64,000 nucleotides of DNA from Lewinellaceae bacterium (GCA_020636045.1 JACJYP010000006.1:248001-312000); one strand, 5' to 3'; positions 44,932-53,937 are shown, counted from the first letter of the stretch. The notes: generated by a model from the letters alone, not told the origin. A program made the numbers and translations.

Positions 44932-45648
44932 CTATTCATTCAATGCCCAGTCGTATTCATTAAAACTGACGGCGGCATTTTTATTCAGCGCAACGTCCGA
45001 GTAGCGGTTCAGGAATGACTTCAGGTCGCCGAAATCGGCGGCATACCATTCAAATATCTTGCTCACCCGCGCCCGATTGGCCGTGATGGTGTTGTATTTA
45101 CTGTTGTTGATGAATGCCCTGGCCCGCGATTCGAGCGTTGTTTCCAGGTTTTCGGCGGTGTAGGCGTGATTCCACAGGGGCGGACATGAGCGCGCGGCGC
45201 AATTGATCGCAAAATGGATGCGCGCATCGCCGAATTGCGGCCGCAGGATGTCGTTTTCGATGTTGTTCAGGCTGTACTTTTTTCCGCCGATCCTGATGCG
45301 CCTGATATCCCAGGTTTTGCCGCCGTCAAAATTCATAATGCTTTTGGTGGGGTAGTGGTCTGTGATGAGTTTCAGCGTAAACGCATTGTATGCATTGATC
45401 CAGTAGGCCATTTTTTCTTCGCGGCTCCAGTGCTCCTGCACCGGGTTTGCAGACAGCAGATCGCAATACGCGTCCAAAGCCGCCTTGTCGGTTTTCAGGC
45501 CTTTATAGTCAACCTTGCCCGCCTCGCTCACATATTTTTGCAGCAGGGAATCCAGCCCCTTGTGTGCGGGCGGCGCCGGTTCGGTTTGGGCAATAAGGGC
45601 GCCTGAAAAGGTGAACAGGGCCAGTATGATCAGCATAGTATTTTTCAT
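44932..45648 (-). CDS. DUF547 domain-containing exported protein
   Basis: 238 residues. Signal peptide (MLIILALFTFSGALIA-Q). DUF547 hallmarks: MAYWINAYNAFTLKLITDHYP, FDGGKTWDIRRI, YSLNNIENDILRPQFGDARIHFAINCAARSCPPL. This domain is related to transglutaminase/glutaredoxin-associated proteins, with conserved Cys and His in HFAINCAARSCPPL. Function is unproven. The promoter region on its 5' side is followed by the minisatellite at 45793. Confidence 0.88.
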   Translation of the reverse strand: MKNTMLIILALFTFSGALIAQTEPAPPAHKGLDSLLQKYVSEAGKVDYKGLKTDKAALDAYCDLLSANPVQEHWSREEKMAYWINAYNAFTLKLITDHYPTKSIMNFDGGKTWDIRRIRIGGKKYSLNNIENDILRPQFGDARIHFAINCAARSCPPLWNHAYTAENLETTLESRARAFINNSKYNTITANRARVSKIFEWYAADFGDLKSFLNRYSDVALNKNAAVSFNEYDWALNE

Positions 45649-45757
45649 CGTCGTTCTTAATTGTTGTGTTTATGTGAATTTTGGACAGGTTTTGGGATAC
45701 ATGTATTGCAAATCAAACCTTTACAGACCGGAAAAACACTGCGGAGTTTGTACCTGA

Positions 45758-46171
45758 TCACAAGACACAGGCGCAAAGGAGTAATGTGTAGCGACAAACG
45801 TCCTTTGTGCAGTCGTTGCAAGGTTCCTTGTCAAGACAAACGTCCTTTGTGTAATCGTTGCAAGGTTCCTTGTCAAGACAAACGCCCTTTGTGTAGTCGT
45901 TGCAAGGTTCCTTGTCAAGACAAACGTCCTTTGTATAGTCGTTACAAGGTTCGTTGTCAAGACAAACGCCCTTTGTGTAATCGTTACAAGGTTCGTTGTC
46001 AAGACAAACGTCCTTTGTGTAGTCGTTACAAGGTTCATTGTCAAGACAAACGTCCTTTGTGTAATCGTTGCAAGGTTCGTTGTCAAGACAAACGCCCTTT
46101 GTGTAACGAGTTCCGTTTGATGCGTAGCGGCGGGACAAAGCCCTTTTCAGTCTAAAAAAGTGCCGTTTCAC
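45758..46171 (-). CDS. possible repetitive cysteine-containing peptide from the minisatellite, doubtful
   Basis: GTG at 46171 to a stop at 45758, 137 residues. It starts with a basic segment (MKRHFFRLKRALSRRYAS) and then has 14-residue units YTKDVCLDNEPCND. Four of the six variable positions of the array are third codon positions in this frame, three of them wholly silent; the plus-strand frame (45661-46155) has two of six silent. With so few sites this is weak support. The array could equally be non-coding. Confidence 0.25.
   Translation of the reverse strand: MKRHFFRLKRALSRRYASNGTRYTKGVCLDNEPCNDYTKDVCLDNEPCNDYTKDVCLDNEPCNDYTKGVCLDNEPCNDYTKDVCLDKEPCNDYTKGVCLDKEPCNDYTKDVCLDKEPCNDCTKDVCRYTLLLCACVL
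45793..46106. repeat. 42-bp minisatellite, seven full units plus a partial eighth
   Basis: Units start at 45793, 45835, 45877, 45919, 45961, 46003, 46045 and a 20-bp remnant at 46087. Each unit begins GACAAACG and contains nested inverted repeats: TTGTC-AA-GACAA across the unit junction, and CAAGG-TT-CCTTG in units 1-3, broken by a single change in units 4-7. Only six positions vary (9, 17, 18, 20, 26, 35). 42 is divisible by three, so the array is open in several frames. It occupies most of the 751-bp gap between the DUF547 and gldA genes. Confidence 0.92.
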
Positions 46172-46358
46172 AAGACGCCGGGATCATCAGACTTTATCGT
46201 TCAGGTTCAATCCCGAAAGCGGTAATACTCCGTCTTAAAAACTCACGTGTGTTTATTAAACGTCGGTGTACAGAACGGTCACGCGCACATTTTCGTTTTC
46301 AACAGGGCTGTTACGGGCGTAAAGTGTTTTCGCGCGGACATTCCTTCGCAGCTTTTCC

Positions 46359-46366
46359 TATTTTTG
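46359..46366 (+). promoter_or_regulatory. -7 element TATTTTTG for gldA operon
   Basis: TATTTTTG, 33 nt before the gldA ATG. No clear TTG at 19-20 nt. Confidence 0.5.
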
Positions 46367-46399
46367 CCCGGTTCCTGAACAACCCGGAATGACAGCGAT

Positions 46400-47305
46400 A
46401 TGTCGGTAAAAGTCAGCCATCTCGTCAAGATATACGAAGCGCAACGCGCTGTGGACGATGTTTCGTTCGAGGCGAAGAAAGGAGAAGTGCTCGGGTTTCT
46501 CGGCCCCAACGGCGCGGGAAAAACCACGACCATGAAGATCGTCACCGGCTACCTGCCGCAGAGCGGAGGCAGCGCGGAGGTTTGCGGATACGACGTAGCC
46601 GCCAAACCCATGGAAGCGCGGGCACGTGTGGGTTATCTGCCGGAGCACAACCCGCTCTACCGCGATATGTACGTGCGCGAGTACCTCCATTTCACAGCGG
46701 GCCTGCACGGCATCGGCAAGGCGCGGAAACATGTTGACGAAATGGTGGAGCGCACAGGGCTGGGCAGTCATCGGCACAAGCGGATCGGCGAACTTTCGAA
46801 AGGTTACCGCCAGCGCGTGGGGCTGGCTCAGGCCATGCTCCACGACCCCGAAGTGCTCATCCTCGACGAACCTACGTCGGGCCTCGACCCCAACCAGATC
46901 GTGGAGATCAGGCAATTGATCAAAGACCTCGGCAAGGAAAAAACGGTGATCCTCAGCACCCACATCCTCGGAGAAGTGGAAGCCGTATGCGACCGGGCCA
47001 TCATCATCAACAAAGGAAAACTCGTCGCCGACGCCCCGATCGCCGAACTGAAACAGCGCTTCAGCGGGCAAAGCATCGTGACCGTGGAATTTGCCGAAAA
47101 CGCCGATAAAAACTCCCTGGCCCGCATTCCACAGGTGCAAACGGTAAAAAGCCTCGGCAAAAACCGCTGGGAACTGCGCGCGCCCGCCGGCAACGACGTG
47201 CGCGCCGCGGTGTTCGCATTCGCCGTGGAGCAGCGCCTGACCCTGCTCGAACTGCACCGCGAAAGTTTCAGCGTAGAGGAAGTGTTCCAGCAACTCACAA
47301 AATAA
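46400..47305 (+). CDS. gldA: gliding-motility ABC transporter ATPase GldA
   Basis: 301 residues. ABC ATPase with Walker A GPNGAGKTTTMK, signature LSKGYRQRVGLAQAML, Walker B VLILDEPTSGLDPNQ and the switch histidine in ILSTH. Length, the GYLPQSGG/GYLPEHNPLY blocks and the C-terminal extension (HRESFSVEEVFQQL) fit GldA. GldA works with GldF and GldG in the inner membrane. Here gldF is two genes downstream, with a cupin gene between (12- and 20-bp gaps), forming a tight operon. gldG is not next to them. Confidence 0.88.
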   Translation: MSVKVSHLVKIYEAQRAVDDVSFEAKKGEVLGFLGPNGAGKTTTMKIVTGYLPQSGGSAEVCGYDVAAKPMEARARVGYLPEHNPLYRDMYVREYLHFTAGLHGIGKARKHVDEMVERTGLGSHRHKRIGELSKGYRQRVGLAQAMLHDPEVLILDEPTSGLDPNQIVEIRQLIKDLGKEKTVILSTHILGEVEAVCDRAIIINKGKLVADAPIAELKQRFSGQSIVTVEFAENADKNSLARIPQVQTVKSLGKNRWELRAPAGNDVRAAVFAFAVEQRLTLLELHRESFSVEEVFQQLTK

Positions 47306-47317
47306 GCCCCGGCATTG

Positions 47318-47677
47318 ATGGAAAAAGTAAATATAGACGACAAACTCTCCCTTTTTTCGGAACACTGGAGTCCGAAAATCGTGGGCGAACTCAACGGACA
47401 GCAGGTCAAACTGGCCAGGATCAAAGGGGAGTTCGTCTGGCACAAACACGACGATGAAGACGAGATGTTCTACGTGCTGAAAGGCGGCTTCCGTATGGAA
47501 TTCAGGGACCGGACCGTGGAATTGCGGGAAAATGAATTTTTGATCGTGCCGCGCGGCGTGGAGCACCGGCCCGTTGCCGAAGAAGAAGCCTGTATCATGC
47601 TGTTCGAACCCGCCGGCACGCTGAACACCGGCAATGTGCAACACGAAATGACCAAACCCGTCCTTCAAAAAATATAG
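47318..47677 (+). CDS. cupin-domain protein inside the gldA-gldF operon
   Basis: 119 residues from the ATG at 47318. Single cupin: motif 1 FVWHKHDDEDEMFYVLKGGFRMEF supplies HxH and E metal ligands; motif 2 LIVPRGVEHRPVAEEE supplies the last His. Probably a metal-dependent small-molecule or sugar binder or isomerase; no link to gliding is known to me. The position between gldA and gldF is the odd point. Confidence 0.88.
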   Translation: MEKVNIDDKLSLFSEHWSPKIVGELNGQQVKLARIKGEFVWHKHDDEDEMFYVLKGGFRMEFRDRTVELRENEFLIVPRGVEHRPVAEEEACIMLFEPAGTLNTGNVQHEMTKPVLQKI

Positions 47678-47697
47678 ACCCGCCGGAATTCCGATCT

Positions 47698-48429
47698 ATG
47701 CGCTCGATCTTTCTGAAAGAAATCAACGTCTTTTTCTCCTCGCTCATCGGCTACATCGTGATCGGGGTTTTCCTCGTGCTGATGGGGCTCGTCATGTGGG
47801 TGTTCCCCGATTACAGCGTACTGGATAACAATTACGCCAACCTGGACACCCTTTTCGGCATCGCACCGATGATCTTCATGTTCCTGATACCGGCGGTCAC
47901 GATGCGCACATTTGCAGAAGAAAACCAGACCGGCACGATCGAACTGCTGGTGACGCGCCCCATCTCCGACTGGCAGATCGTGGGCGGAAAATTCCTCGCC
48001 AGTTTTGTACTGGTAGTCTTCGCGCTCCTGCCCACGGTATTGTACTATATCACGGTGTATCGCCTCGGCGCGCCGCCGGGCAACCTCGATTCGGGCGGTA
48101 TCCTGGGTTCGTATATCGGGCTGCTGTTTTTGGCGGCCGTATTCGTCGCCATCGGCGTGTTTGCCAGTTCGCTCACCAACAACCAGATCACGGCCTTCGT
48201 GCTGGCTACGTTCCTGTGCTTCTTTACCTACCTGGCCTTCGATTTTTTGAGCCGCCTGCCCGTTTTTTTCGGAACCAGCGATGATATCGTGCAGTCCATC
48301 GGCATCGAATACCACTACAATTCCATCAGCCGCGGCGTGCTTGACACGCGCGATCTGGTGTACTTCCTATCGGTCATTGCAGTATTTCTGGCGGCTACGG
48401 TGCTTTCGCTGGGCCGCAGAAGGTGGTAG
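47698..48429 (+). CDS. gldF: gliding-motility ABC transporter permease GldF
   Basis: 243 residues with six hydrophobic helices. Matches GldF/ABC-2 permeases: MRSIFLKEINVFFSSLIGYIV, VTMRTFAEENQTGTIELLVTRPISDWQIVGGKF, and SISRGVLDTRDLVYFLSVIAVFL near the end. With GldA it makes an ABC-2 exporter needed for gliding in flavobacteria. It ends 3 bp before the convergent OmpA-like gene, so no gldG follows in this operon. Confidence 0.88.
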   Translation: MRSIFLKEINVFFSSLIGYIVIGVFLVLMGLVMWVFPDYSVLDNNYANLDTLFGIAPMIFMFLIPAVTMRTFAEENQTGTIELLVTRPISDWQIVGGKFLASFVLVVFALLPTVLYYITVYRLGAPPGNLDSGGILGSYIGLLFLAAVFVAIGVFASSLTNNQITAFVLATFLCFFTYLAFDFLSRLPVFFGTSDDIVQSIGIEYHYNSISRGVLDTRDLVYFLSVIAVFLAATVLSLGRRRW

Positions 48430-48432
48430 CGT

Positions 48433-49182
48433 TTATTTTCCGCTGACGGCATCGTCCGTCTTTACTTCTCCCTGGTCGTCAATGATCGCCAGCACTACCC
48501 GCCGGTTCCATTTGCGGTTTTCAGGCAGGTCATCGCCCTCGTCGGTTTTGTTGTCGGCTACGGGCGCCGCTTCGCCGTATACTTTGATAAACATCCGGTC
48601 GGCACGTATGCCTTTGTTGATCAGATAGTTGCGCGCCGATCGGGCGCGACTGGCGGCGAGCCGTACATTGGCCTGGGCGCTGCCCACGCCGTCGGTATGG
48701 CCCAGTATTTTCAATTTCAGGTCGGGATGTTCCTTGAGGTGCTGGCCGACTTCGTTGAGCACCGTTTTGGACTCGGGCGACAGGCTGTAACGGCCAAAAT
48801 CGAAGTAGATATTGCGCACGGTCATATCCTGCTTGGGGTCCTGCACGAAAATGACGCCGTTGCGAAAATAGGGGCAGTTGGCGCCGCACAATATGCGCTG
48901 CTCTTCCAGGTCGATGACCAGTGCGAAGGGGAAGCCTTTTTCAACCATTTCCTTTTGCACCTTCTCCGCCTCGTCGCGGGTGGCATAGGAGCCTGCGAAA
49001 TACCGGTAGAGGCCCATCTGGTCGTGGCTGGTGATAAAGTTGCGCACCCCTTTTTCGTGAAAAAAAGTGTCGGGCATGGCCTCGGCGAATGCGGCGATCT
49101 GCACCCGGAAATCCTGAGCAAGACCTCTGGTTGTGCCGGCGGCGAAGCATAAAAGTATAAGCAGTATGTTGAAAAGTCTCAT
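48433..49182 (-). CDS. OmpA-family outer-membrane protein with SPOR-like N-terminal part
   Basis: 249 residues. Signal peptide (ILLILLCFAAGTTRGLA-Q). Residues 25-95 look SPOR-like (FRVQIAAFAEAM ... YRYFAGSYATRDEAEKVQKEM). Residues 120-240 are an OmpA C-terminal peptidoglycan-binding domain (NIYFDFGRYSLSPESK, ILGHTDGVGSAQANVRLAASRARSARNYL, NRKWNRRVVLAI). It ties the outer layer to peptidoglycan. Promoter -7 element at 49218-49225. Confidence 0.88.
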   Translation of the reverse strand: MRLFNILLILLCFAAGTTRGLAQDFRVQIAAFAEAMPDTFFHEKGVRNFITSHDQMGLYRYFAGSYATRDEAEKVQKEMVEKGFPFALVIDLEEQRILCGANCPYFRNGVIFVQDPKQDMTVRNIYFDFGRYSLSPESKTVLNEVGQHLKEHPDLKLKILGHTDGVGSAQANVRLAASRARSARNYLINKGIRADRMFIKVYGEAAPVADNKTDEGDDLPENRKWNRRVVLAIIDDQGEVKTDDAVSGK

Positions 49183-49209
49183 GGCAGGGGGAGTTAATTT
49201 TTGTTGAAA

Positions 49210-49497
49210 TTATACTGCAAAAGTAGCATCCCCGGGCCAAAAATCGCCCGGAAAGAGACTTAATGCTTCGTTAAGGGCTGTTATCGCAGCAGATTTGCCA
49301 TTGAAATGCACAATGCCGGCCTGCAACGGCTTCCCGTGCCCGTGCTGCATAAAATGCTTTGATATTTCTGTTTTGGAAATGGTCAATAATTTAACTTCGC
49401 CCCTGTCCTTGCCGAATTTCAACCGACCAGATTTTATTTTCTCCAAATAAATGGCTGTATCAGCCAACCGGAGTAGCCTGTCGGCGCCGGATGTCAA
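49210..49497 (-). CDS. doubtful small protein upstream of the OmpA-like gene
   Basis: TTG start at 49497, 95 residues (MTSGADRLLRLADTAIYLEK). No recognisable domain, and it overlaps the -7 element of the next gene. It fills most of the 393-bp gap between the OmpA-like gene and the plus-strand gene at 49576; I see nothing else there. May be a chance frame. Confidence 0.2.
   Translation of the reverse strand: MTSGADRLLRLADTAIYLEKIKSGRLKFGKDRGEVKLLTISKTEISKHFMQHGHGKPLQAGIVHFNGKSAAITALNEALSLFPGDFWPGDATFAV
49218..49225 (-). promoter_or_regulatory. -7 element TACTTTTG for OmpA-like gene
   Basis: TACTTTTG on the minus strand, 35 nt before the ATG at 49182. The -33 element is unclear. Confidence 0.5.
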
Positions 49498-49575
49498 TGT
49501 TGGGGAAGCCGCCGACCTGCCGCAGCCGGGCAGGGGAAAGGTGTATTACAACGATCATTTACACACACACATAAC

Positions 49576-52500
49576 ATGAACAATCGCCTCCTTTTTATCC
49601 TTGTTCTACTCGGTCTGGCAGCGCTCTGGTATTTCGCAGGGCGGCACGACCGGTCTTATCGCGCCGCCGCCGACCGGCCCAACGACCCCTGGGTATTCCG
49701 CTCGGTGCTCGACAAACAGGCCCGGATGATCACGTTTGCCCTCGACGACCATCTCTGGGTGGCCTACTCAACCGATTCCTGCTCGCTCTACAAGGCCTGG
49801 GAAGGAGGCGTGGATTTTACAGGCGCCGTGTACAACATGCGCCACGGTCCGCAACCCATGAGCATTGGAAATGCCTGGTTTGAGAATGCTTACCGCCAAC
49901 CCTGGACGGTGACGCACAACGGCAAAACGGAAACGCCGCGCGCCGATTACAAAGGCCACCGCTACACCCGCGACGGGCATGCAGAGATCATGTACGATCT
50001 GGTGCTGTCCGACGGGCAGCGTATCCGCGTCAACGAGCGCCCCGAATACGTGGAGCGCGATCGCCAGCGCGGGTTCGAACGCACTTTTACAATAGAAAAT
50101 GCCCCGGAAGGCGTAGAGGTGAGTCTGCATACAAATGTCGCCTCGATCGCCGACCCCGTCAATATCGAAACCGACGGCGCCTGGAAGCAGGAAGCCGTAG
50201 AATCCTTGCCCACTGACGACGACCTTCGCGCCGTCACAACGAAAGGGGAACTCACCCTGCGGTCGGGCAAGCCGACACGATTTGCAGCGATGTTTGTCCA
50301 CAAAGCGCTCATCCCCAACCCGTTCGACGCCGAACGGCGCGTGGAGGAGCAGGAGAATGCCGTGGTAAGCCCCGGCGAGCGTCTGATGGCAAAAAGTGAC
50401 TGCCGCACCTGCCACAACCCCCAGGTGCAAACGGTGGGCCCCGGTTATGTGCAGATCGCGGAGCGCTACAAAAACACCCCTGAAAACGTTGAAATGCTGT
50501 CCGAGAAGGTCATAAAAGGCGGCAGCGGCGCCTGGGGCGTGGCCGCCATGAGCGCTCACCCCGACCTGCAACCCGAGGATGCCAAAGCCATTGTCAATTA
50601 TGTATTGTCCTTCGACGAGGGTGAAGATGACGGTGAAGGAGGCGTCAAATCTTCCAACCTGTCCGACATCCCGGAGAGCAGCTGGCTCAGGGCGGAAAAC
50701 GACATTGATAACGCAGAAATGCTGCCGGGTCTTTTGACAAAGATATATTCGATCAAGTCGCCCACGTCCACACTCAACAGCGTCAACTTCAACGCAACGC
50801 CGGTGGAAACGGCCGTAGCAGGTCTCGTGGATGCCGGCCCTACCGAATTCAGCCCTTACAAGGAAAATTTTGCACTCAGCTTGTCCGGTTACCTGTTTCT
50901 CGACAAGGATGACAACGTGCTCCTGCAATTAAATTCCGACGACGGCTCGCGTCTTTACCTCGACGGACAACTGCTGATCGACAACGACGGCAACCACGGC
51001 ATGGAGCCGAAAGAAGCCGAAGTAGCATTGCGGGGCGGCTACCACGCCTTGCGGATAGATTACTATCAGGGCGGCGGCGGCCGCGGCCTGCAACTCAAGT
51101 GGGCCCGCTCCGACGATCCGAAATTCAGGGTCATTCCCGAAGTGAATTTTTCGCACAAGCGCTCTGATGCCGACCGCGACCTGCGCAAAATGGCGGGAAC
51201 GCAGATCGGTATTCCCGGCGACGGCATTCCGCTTACAGATGTGCACCCCTCCTACGACCTGACCCAGGCGCGGCCCGATGAATTCCTGCCCAAAGTGGCG
51301 GGAATGGACTTCCTGCCGGACGGCCGTCTGCTGGTATCCACCTGGGATGCAATGGGCGCTGTCTATATGCTGGAAAACGTGAGTTCCGGCGATCCCAAAA
51401 AGATCAAAATGAAAATGATCGCAAAGGGCCTGGCCGAGCCGCTGGGCCTGAAGGTGGTAGGCAATGACATCTTCGTGCTGCAGAAACAGGAACTCACAAA
51501 ACTGATCGACCGCGACGGCGACGACATCATCGATGAGTACCAGTGCTTCGCAAAAGGTTGGAAGGCTTCCGCCAATTTCCACGAATTTGCCTTCGGCCTG
51601 GCGCACAAGGGCGACTACCTGTACGCGGCACTGGCCACGGCGATCATGCCGGGTGGCGCCAGCGCGCGGCCGCAGATCGTAGACCGCGGGAAAGTAGTGC
51701 AGATCAGCCTGAAAGACGGCAGCATCGAATTTGTGGCACGCGGCCTGCGTACGCCCGACGGCGTGGGCCTGGGCCCCGACGGCGAGTTGTTCGTTGCCGA
51801 TAACCAGGGCGACTGGTTGCCTTCATCCAAGATACTACATGTGCGGCCGGGCGCTTTCTTCGGCTCTTTTTCCGTCGACAGCATCAACGTGGCAAACCTG
51901 CCGGTGCAGCCGCCGGTCGTGTGGCTGCCCCAGGACGAGATCGGCAATTCGCCGACACAGCCGGCGCCGCTGAATGACGGTCCGTACAAGGGGCAGCTCA
52001 TATTCGGCGATGTCTGCTATGGCGGTCTTCAGCGCACCTTCGTGGAAAAGGTGAACGGTGAATATCAGGGCTGCGTGTTCATGTTCACGCAAGGCCTGGA
52101 AGGCGGTACGCACCGGTTGGCCTGGGGCCCCGACGGCGCCGTATACATCGGCATGATCGGCAACCCCGGCAACTGGGGGCAGGTCGGAAAATTCTGGTAT
52201 GGTCTGCAACGCATGAAGTACAACGGCGCTTCCACCTTTGAAATGCTGGCCATCCGCGCCAAAACAAACGGTATCGAGATCGAATTCACCGAACCCCTGC
52301 GGGAAGGCGACGGCTGGAACCCGAAGCAATTTCTCGTGAAACAGTGGTGGTACAAACCCACGATCAACTACGGCGGCCCCAAAATGGATGAAGAAGAACT
52401 GGCCGTGCGCTCGGCCAGCGTTTCGCCCGACCGCAAAAAGGTATTCCTGGAAGTAGAAGGCATACAACCCGGACATGTCGTGTATGTGCGCCTGCGCGAC

Positions 52501-53265
52501 CTTCCCCTGAGTGACCTGGGGCACGAAATATGGACGACAGAGGGCTGGTACACCATGAATGCGGTGCCTGCAGACAACCTCGGTGCGGTGCTGCCGGTGC
52601 CCGATGCGCCCGGACAGCCCGACAATACCCTGAGCAGCAAGGAGAAAGCGGCGGGCTGGCAATTGCTGTTCGACGGAAAAACAACTGCGGGCTGGCACAA
52701 CTACGGAAAAACCGGCATCGGCAGTTCCTGGACGGTAGACGAGGGCGCCCTGCATCTTGATACCCGGACTGCAAATGACGGCGGTGACATCCTGACTGCC
52801 GATGAATATCAGGATTTCGAACTTTCTCTGGAATGGAAGATCGCTCCTTGCGGCAATTCCGGCATCATTTACAACGTTGTGGAAGACCCCGATAAGTACT
52901 CCCAGACCTGGCTTACGGGTCCCGAAATGCAGGTACTGGACAATGCCTGCCATCCGGACAGCAAATTTCCAAAACACCGGGCCGGCGACCTCTACGACCT
53001 CATTGAATGCAAGTATGTGACGGTAAAACCGGCCGGGCAGTGGAATCGTGTGCGCATTATCAGCAAAAACGGAAAGGTAGAACACTGGCTCAACGACCGG
53101 AAACTGGTGGAATACGACATGAATGCCCCATCATGGGGAAAACTGATCGCCGGCAGCAAATTCAAGGACATGCCCGGTTTTGGGAAGGCGAAAAAAGGAA
53201 AGATCGCCCTTCAGGACCACGGCGATCCGGTATGGTACAAAAACATTAAGATCCGGAAGCTGTAA
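49576..53265 (+). CDS. c-type cytochrome / PA14 / beta-propeller / DUF1080 multidomain protein
   Basis: 1229 residues. N-terminal anchor helix (LLFILVLLGLAALWYFAG). Haem c site C276-R-T-C279-H280 with a likely Met325 ligand (AAMSAHP). About 415-535 PA14 (YLFLDKDDNVLLQLNSDDGSRLYLDGQ). About 565-870 a sorbosone-dehydrogenase-type beta-propeller (GMDFLPDGRLLVSTWDA, HEFAFGLAHKGDYLYAALA, LGPDGELFVADNQGDW). About 1033-1229 a DUF1080/3-keto-disaccharide hydrolase domain (LLFDGKTTAGWHNYG, SGIIYNVVED, KGKIALQDHGDPVWYKNIKIR). Such fusions are found in Bacteroidota and Planctomycetes and are thought to act on carbohydrates oxidised with electron transfer to haem. Exported, membrane-anchored. Confidence 0.9.
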   Translation: MNNRLLFILVLLGLAALWYFAGRHDRSYRAAADRPNDPWVFRSVLDKQARMITFALDDHLWVAYSTDSCSLYKAWEGGVDFTGAVYNMRHGPQPMSIGNAWFENAYRQPWTVTHNGKTETPRADYKGHRYTRDGHAEIMYDLVLSDGQRIRVNERPEYVERDRQRGFERTFTIENAPEGVEVSLHTNVASIADPVNIETDGAWKQEAVESLPTDDDLRAVTTKGELTLRSGKPTRFAAMFVHKALIPNPFDAERRVEEQENAVVSPGERLMAKSDCRTCHNPQVQTVGPGYVQIAERYKNTPENVEMLSEKVIKGGSGAWGVAAMSAHPDLQPEDAKAIVNYVLSFDEGEDDGEGGVKSSNLSDIPESSWLRAENDIDNAEMLPGLLTKIYSIKSPTSTLNSVNFNATPVETAVAGLVDAGPTEFSPYKENFALSLSGYLFLDKDDNVLLQLNSDDGSRLYLDGQLLIDNDGNHGMEPKEAEVALRGGYHALRIDYYQGGGGRGLQLKWARSDDPKFRVIPEVNFSHKRSDADRDLRKMAGTQIGIPGDGIPLTDVHPSYDLTQARPDEFLPKVAGMDFLPDGRLLVSTWDAMGAVYMLENVSSGDPKKIKMKMIAKGLAEPLGLKVVGNDIFVLQKQELTKLIDRDGDDIIDEYQCFAKGWKASANFHEFAFGLAHKGDYLYAALATAIMPGGASARPQIVDRGKVVQISLKDGSIEFVARGLRTPDGVGLGPDGELFVADNQGDWLPSSKILHVRPGAFFGSFSVDSINVANLPVQPPVVWLPQDEIGNSPTQPAPLNDGPYKGQLIFGDVCYGGLQRTFVEKVNGEYQGCVFMFTQGLEGGTHRLAWGPDGAVYIGMIGNPGNWGQVGKFWYGLQRMKYNGASTFEMLAIRAKTNGIEIEFTEPLREGDGWNPKQFLVKQWWYKPTINYGGPKMDEEELAVRSASVSPDRKKVFLEVEGIQPGHVVYVRLRDLPLSDLGHEIWTTEGWYTMNAVPADNLGAVLPVPDAPGQPDNTLSSKEKAAGWQLLFDGKTTAGWHNYGKTGIGSSWTVDEGALHLDTRTANDGGDILTADEYQDFELSLEWKIAPCGNSGIIYNVVEDPDKYSQTWLTGPEMQVLDNACHPDSKFPKHRAGDLYDLIECKYVTVKPAGQWNRVRIISKNGKVEHWLNDRKLVEYDMNAPSWGKLIAGSKFKDMPGFGKAKKGKIALQDHGDPVWYKNIKIRKL

Positions 53266-53277
53266 AGTCTGCCGGAA

Positions 53278-53337
53278 CCGGAGCGGCCGGCGGCGAAAGG
53301 GACACCATGTTTTCCCTTATGCCGCCGGCTGCTCCGG
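53278..53337 (+). terminator. strong hairpin between DUF1080 gene and crcB
   Basis: Outer arms 53278-53294 and 53321-53337 (17 nt, 16 paired, core GCCGGCGGC) and an inner AAGGG/CCCTT stem. It begins 12 bases after the stop codon. No T run follows, so it may be a terminator or a processing/stability hairpin. It does not look like a fluoride riboswitch. Confidence 0.65.
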
Positions 53338-53351
53338 CACAAAAAACTGCG

Positions 53352-53726
53352 ATGCAATATTTCGATTCTTTTTTTCTGGTATTTATCGGCGGTGGGCTCG
53401 GCAGTCTCGTGCGGTTTCTCATAGGCCTGGTACTGCGCGGCATAGAAAATGCACGCATTCCGTGGTCCACGCTGGTCGCCAATGGTATTGCCTGTTTTGT
53501 GCTGGGTGCCGTGATGGGCCTGCATCTTAGCGGCCAGATGACCGATGAGAGGCGCCTGCTGCTGGGTACGGGCTTTTGCGGCGGATTGAGCACCTTTTCC
53601 ACCTTTATCGCTGAAAACCTGGGACTTTACCACAGCGGCCATACTGACCTCATGCTGTTCAATACCGCCATCAGCCTGATCGTCGGTCTCATCTGCCTCT
53701 TTTTGGGACTGAAAATGACACTTTGA
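53352..53726 (+). CDS. crcB: fluoride channel/exporter CrcB (Fluc)
   Basis: 124 residues from the ATG at 53352; the frame is open 15 codons upstream through the hairpin. Four helices with Fluc signatures GGGLGSLVRFLIG, the WSTLVANGIACFVLG helix with the conserved Asn, and GFCGGLSTFSTFI with the Thr/Phe fluoride track. Dual-topology dimers of this protein leak fluoride out of the cytosol. Followed by a 180-bp gap with no feature. Confidence 0.93.
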   Translation: MQYFDSFFLVFIGGGLGSLVRFLIGLVLRGIENARIPWSTLVANGIACFVLGAVMGLHLSGQMTDERRLLLGTGFCGGLSTFSTFIAENLGLYHSGHTDLMLFNTAISLIVGLICLFLGLKMTL

Positions 53727-53937
53727 TCCTTTTGAAAATATAGGAAAAACGGGCCGCAGCGTTATATACACTGCCTGATGGCTGGCCCCGGACGGCACAG
53801 GTTCGATTGGTTTTGTATGCAGTAATTCAATCTAGTATTGACAGATACTACCATTCCAGTTTACAAAATGCAAAGTTGTGTACCGATCGGTCCTGTGAAC
53901 GGCGATGTTGCCTGAATGTTTGGCCGCTAAAAACATC

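Noticed and set aside
45793..46106. CRISPR array
   Set aside because: Units are contiguous with no spacers and no cas genes are near; it is a minisatellite.
53266..53351. Fluoride riboswitch before crcB
   Set aside because: The leader is a single GC-rich hairpin; the conserved fluoride-aptamer sequence is not seen.
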